Below are positions 11,139 to 20,949 of a stretch of 64,000 nt of DNA, one piece after another. Origin of the DNA: Nymphaea colorata. Taxonomy: Eukaryota; Streptophyta; Magnoliopsida; Nymphaeales; Nymphaeaceae. A program made the position numbers and the translations under genes. The DNA is taken from contig NC_045141.1 of assembly GCF_008831285.2 (NCBI RefSeq), forward strand, positions 3,675,224 through 3,739,223, read 5' to 3'. The notes beneath the pieces are model-generated. The model was not told the DNA's origin, searched no databases, and saw only the letters and a list, made by a program, of their open reading frames with translations. The stretch's first letter is position 1, and each line of letters opens with the position of its first letter.

Positions 11139-11487
11139 ATTCTGTAATATGTTCTTCCATATCTTTTTCTTCTTCAGGAGAATGTTTTATACTTGGTGTT
11201 TTAATCCTTAGGTCTAGATTTATTATGTCTAGTTTACAAATTATCTTGTTTTTCTCCCAATGTCTCTGGGGATCTTCTCCTAGAATTTCTAGTTTTGAGA
11301 GTTTAGAGGTAATATCAACCAGTTCAAGATAGCTGGAAGTAATGGCAATTTGGTGTAGACAATTTATTATTCTTTTATTGTCTAAAAGATATGTAGGTTA
11401 TTCAAACCTGCACTGATCTATGTCTGTTAACCCTTCATAAGAAGGAATTAGATATTTTACTTTGCTTTCTACAAAAATAGAGAGGTG

Positions 11488-12060
11488 CTATTTATCTAAT
11501 AATGTTTGGCAAACGAAACCTTGGTGCTTTTGTTTGCATTGTCCTTTAATAGGGCAAGTGCAATCTTGATCTGTTATGCAATTTGGAGGTAGTAACATTT
11601 TTGTTTTTGTTTTTTGAAGGGTCCCACCACACTTTGCTGGCACAAAAGATGGAGTAACTGAAGGGGGAATGTAATCAACATTAAAGGTGGCATAGGGTTC
11701 TCTGAGGAGTTGCATTTAGTATTTATAAATAACTATACTTTCTTGGCATCCTATAAGGAAAGATAGGCCACTAATAAAATATGTAGGATGAATATCTAAG
11801 TCCCTAACATAAATTTTTGGGCAATCAATAGATTGGGTTAATTTTCCTTGTATGGTTACAAGTTGAAGTTTAACCAATTCTTTCGGGATGTATTCGGAAT
11901 AAGAAATTTTTATTCCTGCCATTGGTTTTGCCAGGATAGGTTTTTCCATTTGACTTATATATTTTGGATCTACTAGAGATTTATCTAAGATGGTATTTGT
12001 ACATCCTGTGTCAATTTAGGCTTGGGTATCAATAATAGCTTTCCCTATTGTTATTTTACA
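11488..12060 (-). pseudogene. Pararetroviral aspartic protease region, broken
   Basis: On the minus strand a retropepsin-like motif IDTGCTNTI (about 12020-11995) is preceded directly by an in-frame stop. It is followed by a 77-codon frame (11949-11716) that ends in the hydrophobic FLIGCQ block corresponding to the second conserved part of such proteases, then by a cysteine-containing linker (11715-11488). This protease matures the viral polyprotein. Stops at 12018 and 11716 break the chain. Confidence 0.6.
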
Positions 12061-12329
12061 TTGTATCATTAATTGGTGAAGGATATTTTCAATTTCTTCT
12101 TTGTGGAGGAAACTTATTAAGTCTGTTGGATTTACTTCTTTGTGCATTAAAGCAGAGGAAGAAGGAGTTTTCTTTATTATTTGTTCTTATAAATCTTTAA
12201 TTTGTTCTTCATTTTCTATTTCATCTTTATAGTTTTCTAGTCTCCTAACTCTTTTTTCTAAAACTAGTTTTGTCTTTTTTTTTTTCTATTTTTTGTATTA
12301 TCTTGGATGAGTAATTCGATATTTGGTTC

Positions 12330-12385
12330 TAAAATATTTAAGCAGAGTCTACATACTTCTGCATGACAGAGGTTACATTTCCATA
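12330..12385 (-). pseudogene. Cys-rich zinc-finger-like remnant at pararetrovirus edge
   Basis: Minus strand encodes WKCNLCHAEVCRLC, with CX2C-H-CX2C spacing resembling a small metal-binding knuckle, followed by a coiled-coil-like segment. It probably marks the end of the coat-protein region. Everything expected upstream is missing. Confidence 0.4.
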
Positions 12386-12392
12386 TGTTTTT

Positions 12393-12540
12393 CATGAATT
12401 ATGTGTTATATATCAAATAAACAAGACTTTTAGAGAAGTTGTATGATTATACAAAATAATTTACTTGATTGATTAAATAATAATTGATAACAAAACCTTT
12501 TTCAAGAGTGCTACAATTTTTTCATATTAAATATATTTAT
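12393..12540 (+). repeat. Right copy of the ~150-bp direct repeat (partner at 4887-5042)
   Basis: Near-identical to 4887-5042, with an extra AGTTG and loss of a few AT dinucleotides. It begins where the pararetroviral sequence stops. Confidence 0.85.
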
Positions 12541-14250
12541 TTGATATTAATTTTCATATTTCTGAAAATGCTAATTTTGTTGAAATTTCTTAATTGAAGT
12601 TTTCTTTATTATTTACATATAAATAAATACATTATTTAAGATATCCTGCTTAGTTGATGAGTTAACTATAATAGTTTGCTTGATTACATAAAAACGTTCA
12701 ATTAAACATAATATTAAGTAATTAAAATTATTTTGTATGATGTATTTGTAAATATTTTAAGTCAAATGGTGCATATGGCAACTAGACGGCCATTACTATT
12801 CATAACTCCATGACAGCCATTGGCAACTAGTTGGGCTTCTCTTCATATAAAATTTATATTCTTAATAAACCATGATATTAAGTTGGTGCATTTAGATCAA
12901 CCTTTTGCCTTACCATTGTGGTATATTAGCTCATGGATTGGATTCAGATATCAGGTTGCAGTTAGGATTCAGATACCAATTCACTTTGGATTTGGATATC
13001 AGTACATGGTCTAGATTCAGACATCAAGTGACATTTTGGATTAGATATACTTGTTAAAATGTTTATTATTTGATAGATAATTATTTAAAACCGAATCTGA
13101 ATCCAATTGGGTGTTATTTCTTAAATCTGAATCCGATCAGATTTTCTTTATTGGATGTTAAATTTCTTTTCATATCCGATTTTTTCGAAGCAATTCGAAC
13201 AGATATCCCATTCAAATTCAATCAGTTGACACTCCTAACTGCACCATACATGACTTTTGAAGACACTTTAATCCTGACACTTAACCCGATGCATCCATTT
13301 TTACAGTATTGTTGGTTAAATATTTTTCCAGTTAGGGGTTCCAAAGGCAGATAAGTATTCTTGAGGAATAAAGAACGCTGGTTTCATGGATCATGTCATT
13401 TTGTGCACAGTAATTATCATTTGTGTGAATTGTTGAAAATGGAAAACCTCCCCTTCTGCACTCCCTTATGCGTCATTATAAATGCTGGCAGAGGTACTCC
13501 GATATTCATATTATGAGATAATGTCCTTAGTAGAATGACTGCGTGGCACAGTTTGGCTGCTATTGTTAGATTTCTGGGTGACTCATGTTGCACTTGTTCC
13601 TTTCACGTTCTTATAGACCAGACAATTCTGCTGCTCGTTCCTGTAGTGCATATGATCGCCGGTTATCCTGTACAACCTTTTTGTTTACGGACTCAGCAGT
13701 CAGCGCACCAGTAGCTCATAAAAGTCCTAGTTGCAGATTTTTTAGTACTATTTGATTTAGAGGTGTATGACATCATTTCTTTTAGTAGATAACATGCTTT
13801 GAATGGAACTTGCCAACTGAAAAGAAGGCTATTTAATTTTATTGCAAAAATTTGAGTTTTTGCTTATCTTAAAACCTGTCTTAAGGATTTGCCTCATTTA
13901 ATAGGTGTTAATTAACAAACACGTGTGTAGGTGTTGATTGATAGAGCAGCATTTGTAAGCGTCAATGAATAACATTTTCATGCCACCTCTGTGTTCAAAG
14001 ATTGGAGGGAGCATTTCCATCACCGGCCCATTGATTTGATCAGTCACATGCTTTAGCTTATAATTCAAATCCTTTAAGACTGTGTTTGTGCTCATCTACT
14101 TGTATGTGTATACGCATTTACAATTCGTGCACACATGTTTTCAGGCATACACGTTAGAATTTCTCAGTGATCCTTAGTGAGCTGTCCTTTCCTGGTTATC
14201 TACGAATGACCATGTAACTCAAAACTATATATTCTAATGCCTACAGCCCA
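12541..14250. other. Intergenic DNA with a GGATTCAGATATC-rich repeat
   Basis: At 12930-13220, words such as GGATTCAGATATC and ATATCCGATT occur in both orientations, typical of a small non-autonomous repeat. The rest is AT-rich with no recognisable gene; earlier CBP80 exons were looked for and not found. Confidence 0.4.
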
Positions 14251-14252
14251 AG

Positions 14253-14890
14253 GAGGTAAAACAGATGTTACTAACCAATTACCAAAGCATGCAATCGTAT
14301 CTCTGAACTTAGAAAAGAGATTGCTGTGTGAAGAAAAATGTGCTGTCCACCAAGGATGCAGCTTCAAAGGCTGTAGCTGAGCTTGAGATTGCTGAATCAA
14401 GACTTGAGGTTGTAAATGGGGAACCTGTGCAAGCAGAGACACCAGGAAGATTGAAACGGTTGAAATTGTATGCTGACAAAACCAAGGAAGAAGAAATTGC
14501 AGTTCAGGAGTCCCAGGAAGCCAAAAAATTTCTATTTGTGAGAGCATATTAGGAGAATGAGGTGGGCATTTTCAGTCTATATAAAAAGTGAAGAGTCTGA
14601 AGCATTTGTCCTACCCTTGGTATTCTTTGGATGTTGAATTTTTCATTTTTAATATTTACATGTTCAATCCAATGATGATTTCTTAGTCACATTTTTTTTA
14701 TTAAGAAATATTTGTTTGCATTTGACATATGAACAAAAGTAAATGATGTAGGCATTCTTCATTGAATTATATAGAAGTTTGCATAACATGCTTGTAAAGA
14801 GTATGTCGAAATTTTCTGGTAATGACCAAGACCTTCCCAAAAATGAGAATGATGATGCAATAGATGTTCAAGTGACTTGTGAACACTTGT
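14253..14890 (+). pseudogene. CBP80/ABH1-like pseudogene fragment (nuclear cap-binding subunit 1, C-terminal exons)
   Basis: Two exon-like pieces encode the C-terminal coiled-coil part of nuclear cap-binding protein subunit 1, the large subunit that with CBP20 binds capped nuclear RNA. Piece one (about 14280-14562) holds SELRKEIA, then after a frame change near 14326 the run AELEIAESRLEVVNGEPV and RLKRLKL, ending at a GT donor after AATGAG. Piece two (from about 14752) starts after an AG with AFFIELYRSLHNML and reaches a DDAIDV-like acidic tail. The resemblance to plant ABH1 rests on the spaced blocks LEVVNGEPV, RLKRLK and AFFIELYRSL. Damage is plain: a 2-nt frame break near 14326 and an in-frame TAG at 14550. 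The rest of the gene is not in the window. Confidence 0.6.
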
Positions 14891-15024
14891 TTTATGGGAC
14901 CTTTTGCATTCTTTTTTCCATTTTATTTCTGAGAGAGATGGTCAGACTCAATTCTCTACATTGTTGGTTGTATTCATTGATGGGAGATTTTCCTCATGCA
15001 TACACAAAACGAATATGACCTAAA

Positions 15025-15440
15025 CAGGATCATGTTCATGCTAAATCATTGAAAACAAAATCTTAACTGTAGCGGAAGCGTACCTGAATCCATCTGAACA
15101 AATGGACAATCGGATTGCAGTAGGATCTTCCAGGGTCTTTGCGATGCACGTGCGGTGACTCTCAGATGGGGAAAAGACCACCCTAGAAACCAACGTTTCT
15201 GGCAACCATTCGCATGACCCCAGGGACCACTACCATTTTATATTATGGGCAATTATGGATTCAACCCATCAAAGAGTCTGTAATTGCGTACAGGTATTTA
15301 TACATATTAAAATCACCCCATACCATCTAAAATGACCTAATATCTCAAAATGTAATCACTTAAACAGATATTTACGTTAAGACAGACATAATGTCTGAAA
15401 TTCCTCATAGACATATGCCGGCCCACCAAATGATTTTACA
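15025..15440 (-). repeat. Copia LTR fragment B (3' LTR, minus orientation)
   Basis: In plus view the segment ends TTTTACA at 15440 and is directly followed by ATCTCCCACTTG, the reverse complement of the classic copia polypurine tract CAAGTGGGAGAT. It also contains the phrase TGTAGCGGAAGCGTACCTGAATCC near 15068 and GTGACTCTCAGATGGGGAAAAG, common in plant copia LTRs. The left end is uncertain (15025-15068). Confidence 0.6.
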
Positions 15441-15680
15441 ATCTCCCACTTGCGCCAAATATGTCTTTATACATTCAGACATTACATAAAACCTTAGGAG
15501 TTCATAATTGCTATCTCATTAAACATCATTTTCACCAATCTCGTCCATGACCATATCAACACAGAACCAAAGCGACTTTCACTATATTAAAATTAGCTAA
15601 ACCTTCAATGATCACAAATGTTATCACAATCAATGACATAAATCTGATATGGATGTATAGCATGAGAATTACATGTAATT
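15441..15680 (-). mobile_element. Internal 3' fragment of copia B with PPT
   Basis: Begins with the PPT (15441-15452) and continues about 240 bp without coding motifs. It is cut abruptly at 15681 by the LTR end of the next copia element. Confidence 0.5.
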
Positions 15681-15715
15681 TTGACTTGAACCTTCTGCCA
15701 TTGTTTTCTTTAACA

Positions 15716-15733
15716 CTCCATGCCTCAAACAGG
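15716..15733 (-). other. Polypurine tract of copia A
   Basis: Minus strand reads CTGTTTGAGGCATGGAG immediately before the LTR start TGTTAAAG, a slightly mutated form of the usual TTTGAGGGGGAG tract. Confidence 0.6.
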
Positions 15734-15829
15734 TGTGTAAAGATTGACGACACCAAGTTTGCGTAATAGATGATAAAAACCTTCTTTTCCTAATGTTTTA
15801 GTAAATAAGTCTGCTAGTTCGTCTTTGTT

Positions 15830-17123
15830 TTAAATGTAACATGTGTGTATTGTCTCCTGAAGCAATTTTTCTTGCACAATGTGACAACCTAGTTTAATAT
15901 GTTTTGTGCACTCATGAAAAACTGGATTTGCAGCTATATGTAATTCCGCCTGGTTGTCACAGAAAACTGTTACTGGATGTAGTTGAGTAACTCCCAAGTC
16001 ATTCAAAATAGATATCTTAACCATGTTATTTCGCTTACCACAATAGCCATAGATCTATATTCAGCTTTAGCAGAGGATCATGACATTGTCTGTTGTTTCT
16101 TTGTCTTTCAAGACATGAGAATTGGACCAAGGAACACACAATAGCCAATGATCGTCGCGTTTGACAGCATGTAGCTCAATCTGAATCACAAAAGGCACTT
16201 AACTGCATATTATTCTCTTTACTCATTAAGATGCCTTGACTCAGATTTTTCTTGAGATATTGAACAACTCGAAATGCCACTTGTAGGTGGGGTATTCATG
16301 GTTGTTGCATGAACCTACTTAGGACATTTATGACATATTGTATATTTGGGCTTTAATGCTAAGATAGATTAGTCTCCCAATAAGCCAACGATATTGTGTT
16401 GGATCCTTTATGTAGTCTCCATGATCTACGACCAACCTATGCTTTTGTTCCATTGGTGTTTCTGCTGGTTTTACTCCCGAGGGACATGTTCCATGAATAA
16501 TATCTAGAGCACATTTTGTTGTGAGAGATATATACAAGCAATTTCAATTCCCAAAATTTTTTTAGGTTTGCCTAAGTTCTTCATGTGAAATTTTTTACAT
16601 AGAAAGGATTTGAAATTATCAATTTCATCCTCTACATTTCCTTCAATTATCAAATCATCAACATGTACTAGAATGGCAATAAAAATTTTATCATGCTTGA
16701 AGGTGAATAGAGAGTGGTCAGTTTTAGATTGCATAAATCCATATCAAGAGCAGTTGATAGCTTATGAAACCAATTTCTTAGAAATTGTTTTAAACTCTAA
16801 AATGATTTATGTCACTTACATACTTGATTCTCACCCTGTTTGACATAACCTTGAGGTACTTTCATGTAGACTTCCTCATGCAAGTCTCTATTTAGAAAAA
16901 CATTATTAACATCCATTTGACACACGATCGAATCTCGATTAGCTGCTATAGTAAAAAGGGTACATACTGCAACCATTTTTGCCATTAGAGCGAATGTTTC
17001 ATTATAATCCAATCCCTCTTGTTGAGCATATCTCTTGGCCATCAGTCTAGCCTTGTAATGCTCTTGTAAACCCATTTGTACCTGATTGGTTTTACCCCTA
17101 CTGGAAGAGATGTAATCGTCCAA
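15830..17123 (-). pseudogene. Copia A reverse transcriptase and RNase H, broken
   Basis: RT starts near 17123 with KARLMAKRYAQQEGLDYNETFA, then QMDVNNVFLNRDLHEEVYMKVPQGY (both typical copia RT blocks), a second piece with LVHVDDLIIEGN (active site, His for the usual Tyr), LGIEIA, and a third with TPMEQ and YRWLIGRLIYLS. RNase H follows in broken frames at 16290-15840, including a SAEAEYRSM-like stretch and a final frame with VFCDNQAELHIAANPVFHECTKHI. At least four frames are used, so no functional enzyme results. Confidence 0.8.
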
Positions 17124-17798
17124 ATCCTGTTTTATTGTAAAGCACGAATTTCACTATCCATGGTGTATCTCTATTCCTTATGTTGAGCTGCTTCTTCAAA
17201 GTTTTCTGGCTCACACTTAGAAACAAGAGACGTGAGAAAAGCAAAATGATCATTAGAAATGATGAAAAGAAATAAATTTTCTTATAGGATATCTCGTTCC
17301 TTTTTTTTTACCTGATTTGGAGGTGTCATTGGTTGAGGGTGAGGTAAGAAGTGAATAGTAGAAATCCTTTAACCATGTTGTAGGTTTTCTGACATGAGTA
17401 GATCTCCTAACTGGTACTAAAGATGGATCTGGTTCTGATTCAAATGAAGACAGGTTTGACTCGTTGTGCTCCTCTCGGTTTGATCGACTTGTATATGGCA
17501 TTCATGTGTGGGTTCATAAAAAACATTGGTTCGTAGGTCAACATGTTCTAGATTAAGGGGGGTAGTTGACGTTTCATTTAGGGTAGTAGGAGACATTTCC
17601 TCATACCTTGTGTAGGGTAAATATCTAGATCATATGGAATAGGTAAAACAACACCTTTTTCACCAGCTTTTTCACTTTGAAAAGCAAAAATATTGCCATG
17701 AAAGATTACATTCCAACTAGCAAACACCTTATGTGTCTCAAGATTATACAATTTATAGGCTTTTTATCCTTTGAGGCATCCAATGAAAATACACATAG

Positions 17799-18613
17799 TC
17801 ACTCTAGAGTAAAATTTGTCTTTATTTTAGCTTGTATTTGTATATAACCTAAGGATAAAAAAACTCTAAGGTATTTAATGTTAGGTTTTTTTCTAAATAA
17901 TATTTCAAAAGGGGATTTTTCATTAAGTTTTGATGAAGGTAAGCGATTAATTAGAAAGGTGGCAGTCAAAACACATTCGCCCCAAAAATGCAAAGGTAAA
18001 TTAGATTCAAAATGTAAGGCCCTTGCAACTTTAAGAAGATGGCGATGTTTACGTTCCACTACGCCATTTTGTTGTGGGGTAGCCACACAACTATGTTGAT
18101 GAGTGGTACCTTGTTTTTTAAAAAATCCTTCATTTCATATGAAAAAAATTTAGTCTCGTTATCTGTTCGCAAAGATTTAATTTGATAATTAAACTGTGTT
18201 TTAGTCAAAGCAATTTTGTTTTTGATAAGATGTAATGTTTCATATTTATGTCTCATCAAGAAAATCCAAGTGGCACGAGAGTAATTATCTAAAATGCTAA
18301 GAAAATAATGCACACCATTAATCATAGATTGAGCATAAGGGCCCCAAATATCGCAATGAATTAAATCAAAAGGATTGATAGTAGATATTTCAGTTAAACC
18401 AAACTTAAGTCGAGTTTGTTTTGCTCGATGGCAAGCATCACACACATAATCATTGTTCATGTCAAAGTTTAAATCTAAATAATTGTTCACTAGTTTTAAG
18501 CGAGAATGCGAAAGATGACCTAATCTTTTATGCCAAAGTTCATGAGTAGAGACGGCAAGACATGTTCGAACACATGGTGATCTTTGTTGAAGAACGTATA
18601 GTCCACCTATCAC
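17799..18613 (-). pseudogene. Copia A integrase, broken
   Basis: The minus-strand frame 18613-18059 opens with the pre-integrase HELWHKRLGHLSHSRL zinc-binding part, a CDACHRAKQ Cys pair, then HCDIWGPY (first catalytic Asp), LDNYSRATWIFL and RTDNETKFF (second Asp). The next frame, from 18086 in another phase, supplies NGVVERKHRHLL with the catalytic Glu, LHFWGECVLTA and SPFEILF. Integrase joins element DNA to the host genome. A frameshift between 18090 and 18060 separates the third catalytic residue from the first two. Confidence 0.8.
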
Positions 18614-18619
18614 CTCACC

Positions 18620-18990
18620 CTATCCAATCGTCATCTTCGATGTCAGGTCCTGAATAATACAACAGTAAGGTAGGAAAGTTATTGAACAATTTAAATTTTT
18701 AGTTAGTTCACCAACTGAGAGTAAATTAACTTTAAAAGATGAAATGCATAATACATCATTAGCTTCATACAAAGGCAAGCATAGATTACCCACCTGATGA
18801 ACCAGATGTGTTTTTCCATTAGGTAATGTTACAGGAACATTGCGTGATTTTAAGCTTTGGAGCATATTTCCATCAGCTCATATATGTCAACTCGCTTTCG
18901 GGTCAATAATCCAAGTAAGAGATTGAATATTAATATAGTAAACATTACCTCCATGGACTACATTACTTGCAAAGTTGATATTGGTCTATT
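18620..18990 (-). pseudogene. Copia A protease / Gag-pre-integrase relic
   Basis: Minus strand shows WIIDPKAS where copia proteases have WIIDSGAS, so the catalytic Asp-Ser-Gly triad is lost, and a stop follows. The next frame (18865-18620) with VTLPNGKTHLVHQVG and FKVNLLSVGELTK is the normal domain between protease and integrase. Confidence 0.7.
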
Positions 18991-19175
18991 GGTTTTTTAC
19001 CAATGACAGCAATTTGTGATATTCTTCAAGTGTAAATGTGAGACAGCACCCTTAGTACCTAGTCCTTCACAACCTAGACCACTGACACCATCAAAGGGAG
19101 TCGATTTTGCATTTGGTGTACAGTTCCTTTGAGACACGTCAGCTGCAATTGGTGGTTTAAAATTAGGATCATAGA

Positions 19176-20045
19176 TCATAGACCCAATGAGTTTGAAACA
19201 CTTTTCTTTAATGTGTCCAATTCCTCAGCAGTTAGCATCATGACTGGTCTGTTTAACATGATCACTTTGTTTGACTGCCAAGGCCACAGTCCCTCCATTA
19301 GCTGAACCAAAAAACTGTGCCTCATGATGTTTTTCTTCTTGGAGGACCATTGCATAAACTTTGTTGACATTGGGAAGATGATTAAGAAGTAAAATCTGGC
19401 CTCTAACAACACTATAAGAATCATTGAGACCCATTAGAAATTGGATAATATGTTCCCTTTAGAGTTGTTCTAAACATGATTTCATTGCACCACAAGAACA
19501 CACGGGGACGAAAGAATATGAACTGAGCTCGTCCCAAAGAGCTTTTAACTTTGCATAATATAACGCAACAGTCATAGTATCTTATTGTAGACAATAGATA
19601 GCACTCTTGATTTGATAGATCCGAGAGTGAGACTTTGAGTAAACCGTTCTCGCAAATCTTCCTTGATCTCTCTAGCATTAGTTGAATATATAACACTCTC
19701 TATAATATCTTTGTTAACTGAATTTAAGATCCAGGATAGTATCTTATTATTAAACCGAACCTATATATGATAGCTCAGATCATCCTTTTCCAGTTCCTTA
19801 ATAGAACCATCAATGAAACCAATTTTATTTTCTGCTGAGAGAGCCCTCAACATTGCTCTACTCCACTGTCCCATAATGTTCCCCATTAAAATGTTGAGAG
19901 ACCAAGACATTCCCAGGATTGTCAATGGTGAAAAAAAAGGGTTAGACATCACCTAGGACAGATCTGCACTGCTGGGATCAAGATGAACAACAACATTCAC
20001 CTTTCGTATGTCATTGTTCTCGTCAGCTCCATGCTCTGTCATTGC
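19176..20045 (-). pseudogene. Copia A gag, broken
   Basis: The frame at 19952-19761 holds WSRAMLRALSAENKIGFIDGSI and the next piece SWILNSVNKDIIESVIYS, the hallmark N-terminal blocks of plant copia Gag. Further fragments lead to GHIKEKCFKLIG near 19215-19180, the second half of a CCHC knuckle whose first half carries a stop. Gag would form the particle; this copy cannot. Confidence 0.75.
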
Positions 20046-20053
20046 CCTTACTA

Positions 20054-20064
20054 CTCTTATACCA
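20054..20064 (-). other. Degraded primer binding site of copia A
   Basis: Plus view CTCTTATACCA instead of CTCTGATACCA, so one base differs from the tRNA-Met-type PBS. It directly precedes the LTR start TGTGAACAGC. Confidence 0.6.
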
Positions 20065-20393
20065 TGTGAACAGCTTACTCATAAAGAAGGACTTGATGAA
20101 AGAGAACAAGAAAGAAAAATTGTCAATGGAAGAATTTTTTCATATTATTGACTAAAAAATAAGAGATTATATACGGCAACTTTACAACAGTTAATTACAA
20201 TGGAAATATTTACAACGTTAAGGAGTGAACTCTCCTTTCCTCAGCATGTCAAGATTTTGTTAATAAAGGAGTCTGATATTTGCGGCAAGTCCGAGAGCGT
20301 TGAGATGAATGGACTTCTTATGCAAAGGTGGCAGCGATTGGAAGGTGGCAGTGGACCATTGACTTGAACCTTGTGCAATTGTTTTCTTTAACA
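20065..20393 (-). repeat. 5' LTR of copia A
   Basis: 329 bp in plus view from TGTGAACAGC to TTCTTTAACA, bounded by the PBS on one side. Its last 35 bp recur at 15681-15715 next to the PPT. A TATA-like TATATACGG lies near 20170. Confidence 0.7.
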
Positions 20394-20421
20394 TTTTGTT
20401 TATCATAATTACATAATCGGC

Positions 20422-20500
20422 GTCCAATTGTGTGCTATTTTTCAATTACATCAATTTTTTTCTTGTTTATAATAGGCGTCCAATTGTCTGCGACTTCATT
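20422..20500. repeat. GGCGTCCAATTG repeat pair (related to 63350-63410)
   Basis: GGCGTCCAATTGTGTGC (about 20424) and GGCGTCCAATTGTCTGC (about 20476) lie about 52 bp apart. The unit and following TTTTTCAA...TTCTTGTTTA reappear at 63350-63410, so it is a dispersed element. Confidence 0.6.
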
Positions 20501-20714
20501 CAGCCTTGGGACAATGCATTTCTCATGACAATGAGTTGAGTTCTTTCAATTAATCATGTGGACTCCGTGTGTGTTTTAGTACACAACACAAGTGCCAAAT
20601 CCTCTAGCCATCTTCAGCTCCATCTAATCATGCCCACCCGATGTATCGGTCAGGCGTCATTGTAGCAAGTGGTATGTTGTGAGGGGTAGAAGATTTCTCT
20701 ACTCAAGACAGAGA

Positions 20715-20717
<3 letters not shown>

Positions 20718-20750
<33 letters not shown>
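20718..20750. repeat. (AT)n microsatellite
   Basis: About 16 AT dinucleotides that truncate the Rho-GDI remnant. Confidence 0.95.
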
Positions 20751-20752
<2 letters not shown>

Positions 20753-20932
20753 ACAATGCTTTTGCTGACCAAGAAAGAGAACTTGAGGCTGTACTGGCTT
20801 CCTTCTTTGGGAACAAACGGTGGGGCGTTTGGCTTGTTCCGCAGTGGCATGCGAAGGGCCACATCAGGTGACAAGATTGAAAGGTTCGAAATCTTCATTT
20901 CCAGCTCCAGAGTTTCTACAAGATCCAATGAA
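20753..20932 (-). pseudogene. Rho GDP-dissociation inhibitor exon remnant
   Basis: The minus strand encodes about 58 residues with the order LELEMKISNLSILSP, a proline-rich VALRMPLRNKPNAPPFV and KEGSQYSLKFSFLVS. This matches the start of the immunoglobulin-like domain of plant Rho-GDI, which extracts ROP GTPases from membranes (family pattern: phosphate-binding loop then KEGSxYxLKFxFxVSNNIVSG). The coding resemblance ends exactly where the AT microsatellite begins, just before the expected NNIVSG. No other exon was found nearby. Read as a pseudogene fragment; a real internal exon of a longer gene cannot be excluded. Confidence 0.55.
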
Positions 20933-20949
20933 ATCTAGAAAGAATCAAA

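Larger units (their letters stand above)
8440..12392 (-). mobile_element. Endogenous pararetrovirus (Caulimoviridae), decayed and truncated
   Basis: Read from right to left there is a Cys-rich zinc-finger-like segment (12385-12330), an aspartic protease region (12060-11720), reverse transcriptase (11140-10530), RNase H (10310-9960), a further coding remnant (9940-8800), then non-coding DNA with direct repeats. This order and the caulimovirid-type RT motifs identify an integrated plant pararetrovirus, perhaps florendovirus-like. Multiple stops and frameshifts interrupt every part. The movement protein and most of the coat protein are absent, so this is less than a full genome. No integrase or LTR is present, as expected for this family. 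The left limit is approximate; the right limit coincides with the start of the duplicated flanking repeat. Confidence 0.75.
15681..20393 (-). mobile_element. Copia element A, nearly complete but decayed
   Basis: A minus-strand element of about 4.7 kb. From right to left it has a 5' LTR (20065-20393), degraded PBS, gag, protease relic, integrase, RT, RNase H, PPT and the last 35 bp of the 3' LTR (15681-15715). The gag-PR-IN-RT-RH order defines Ty1/copia. The whole coding part is split by stops and frame changes. The 3' LTR matches the 5' LTR only from GACTTGAACC to CTTTAACA; beyond that, unrelated copia B sequence begins, so most of the 3' LTR has been lost. Confidence 0.8.
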
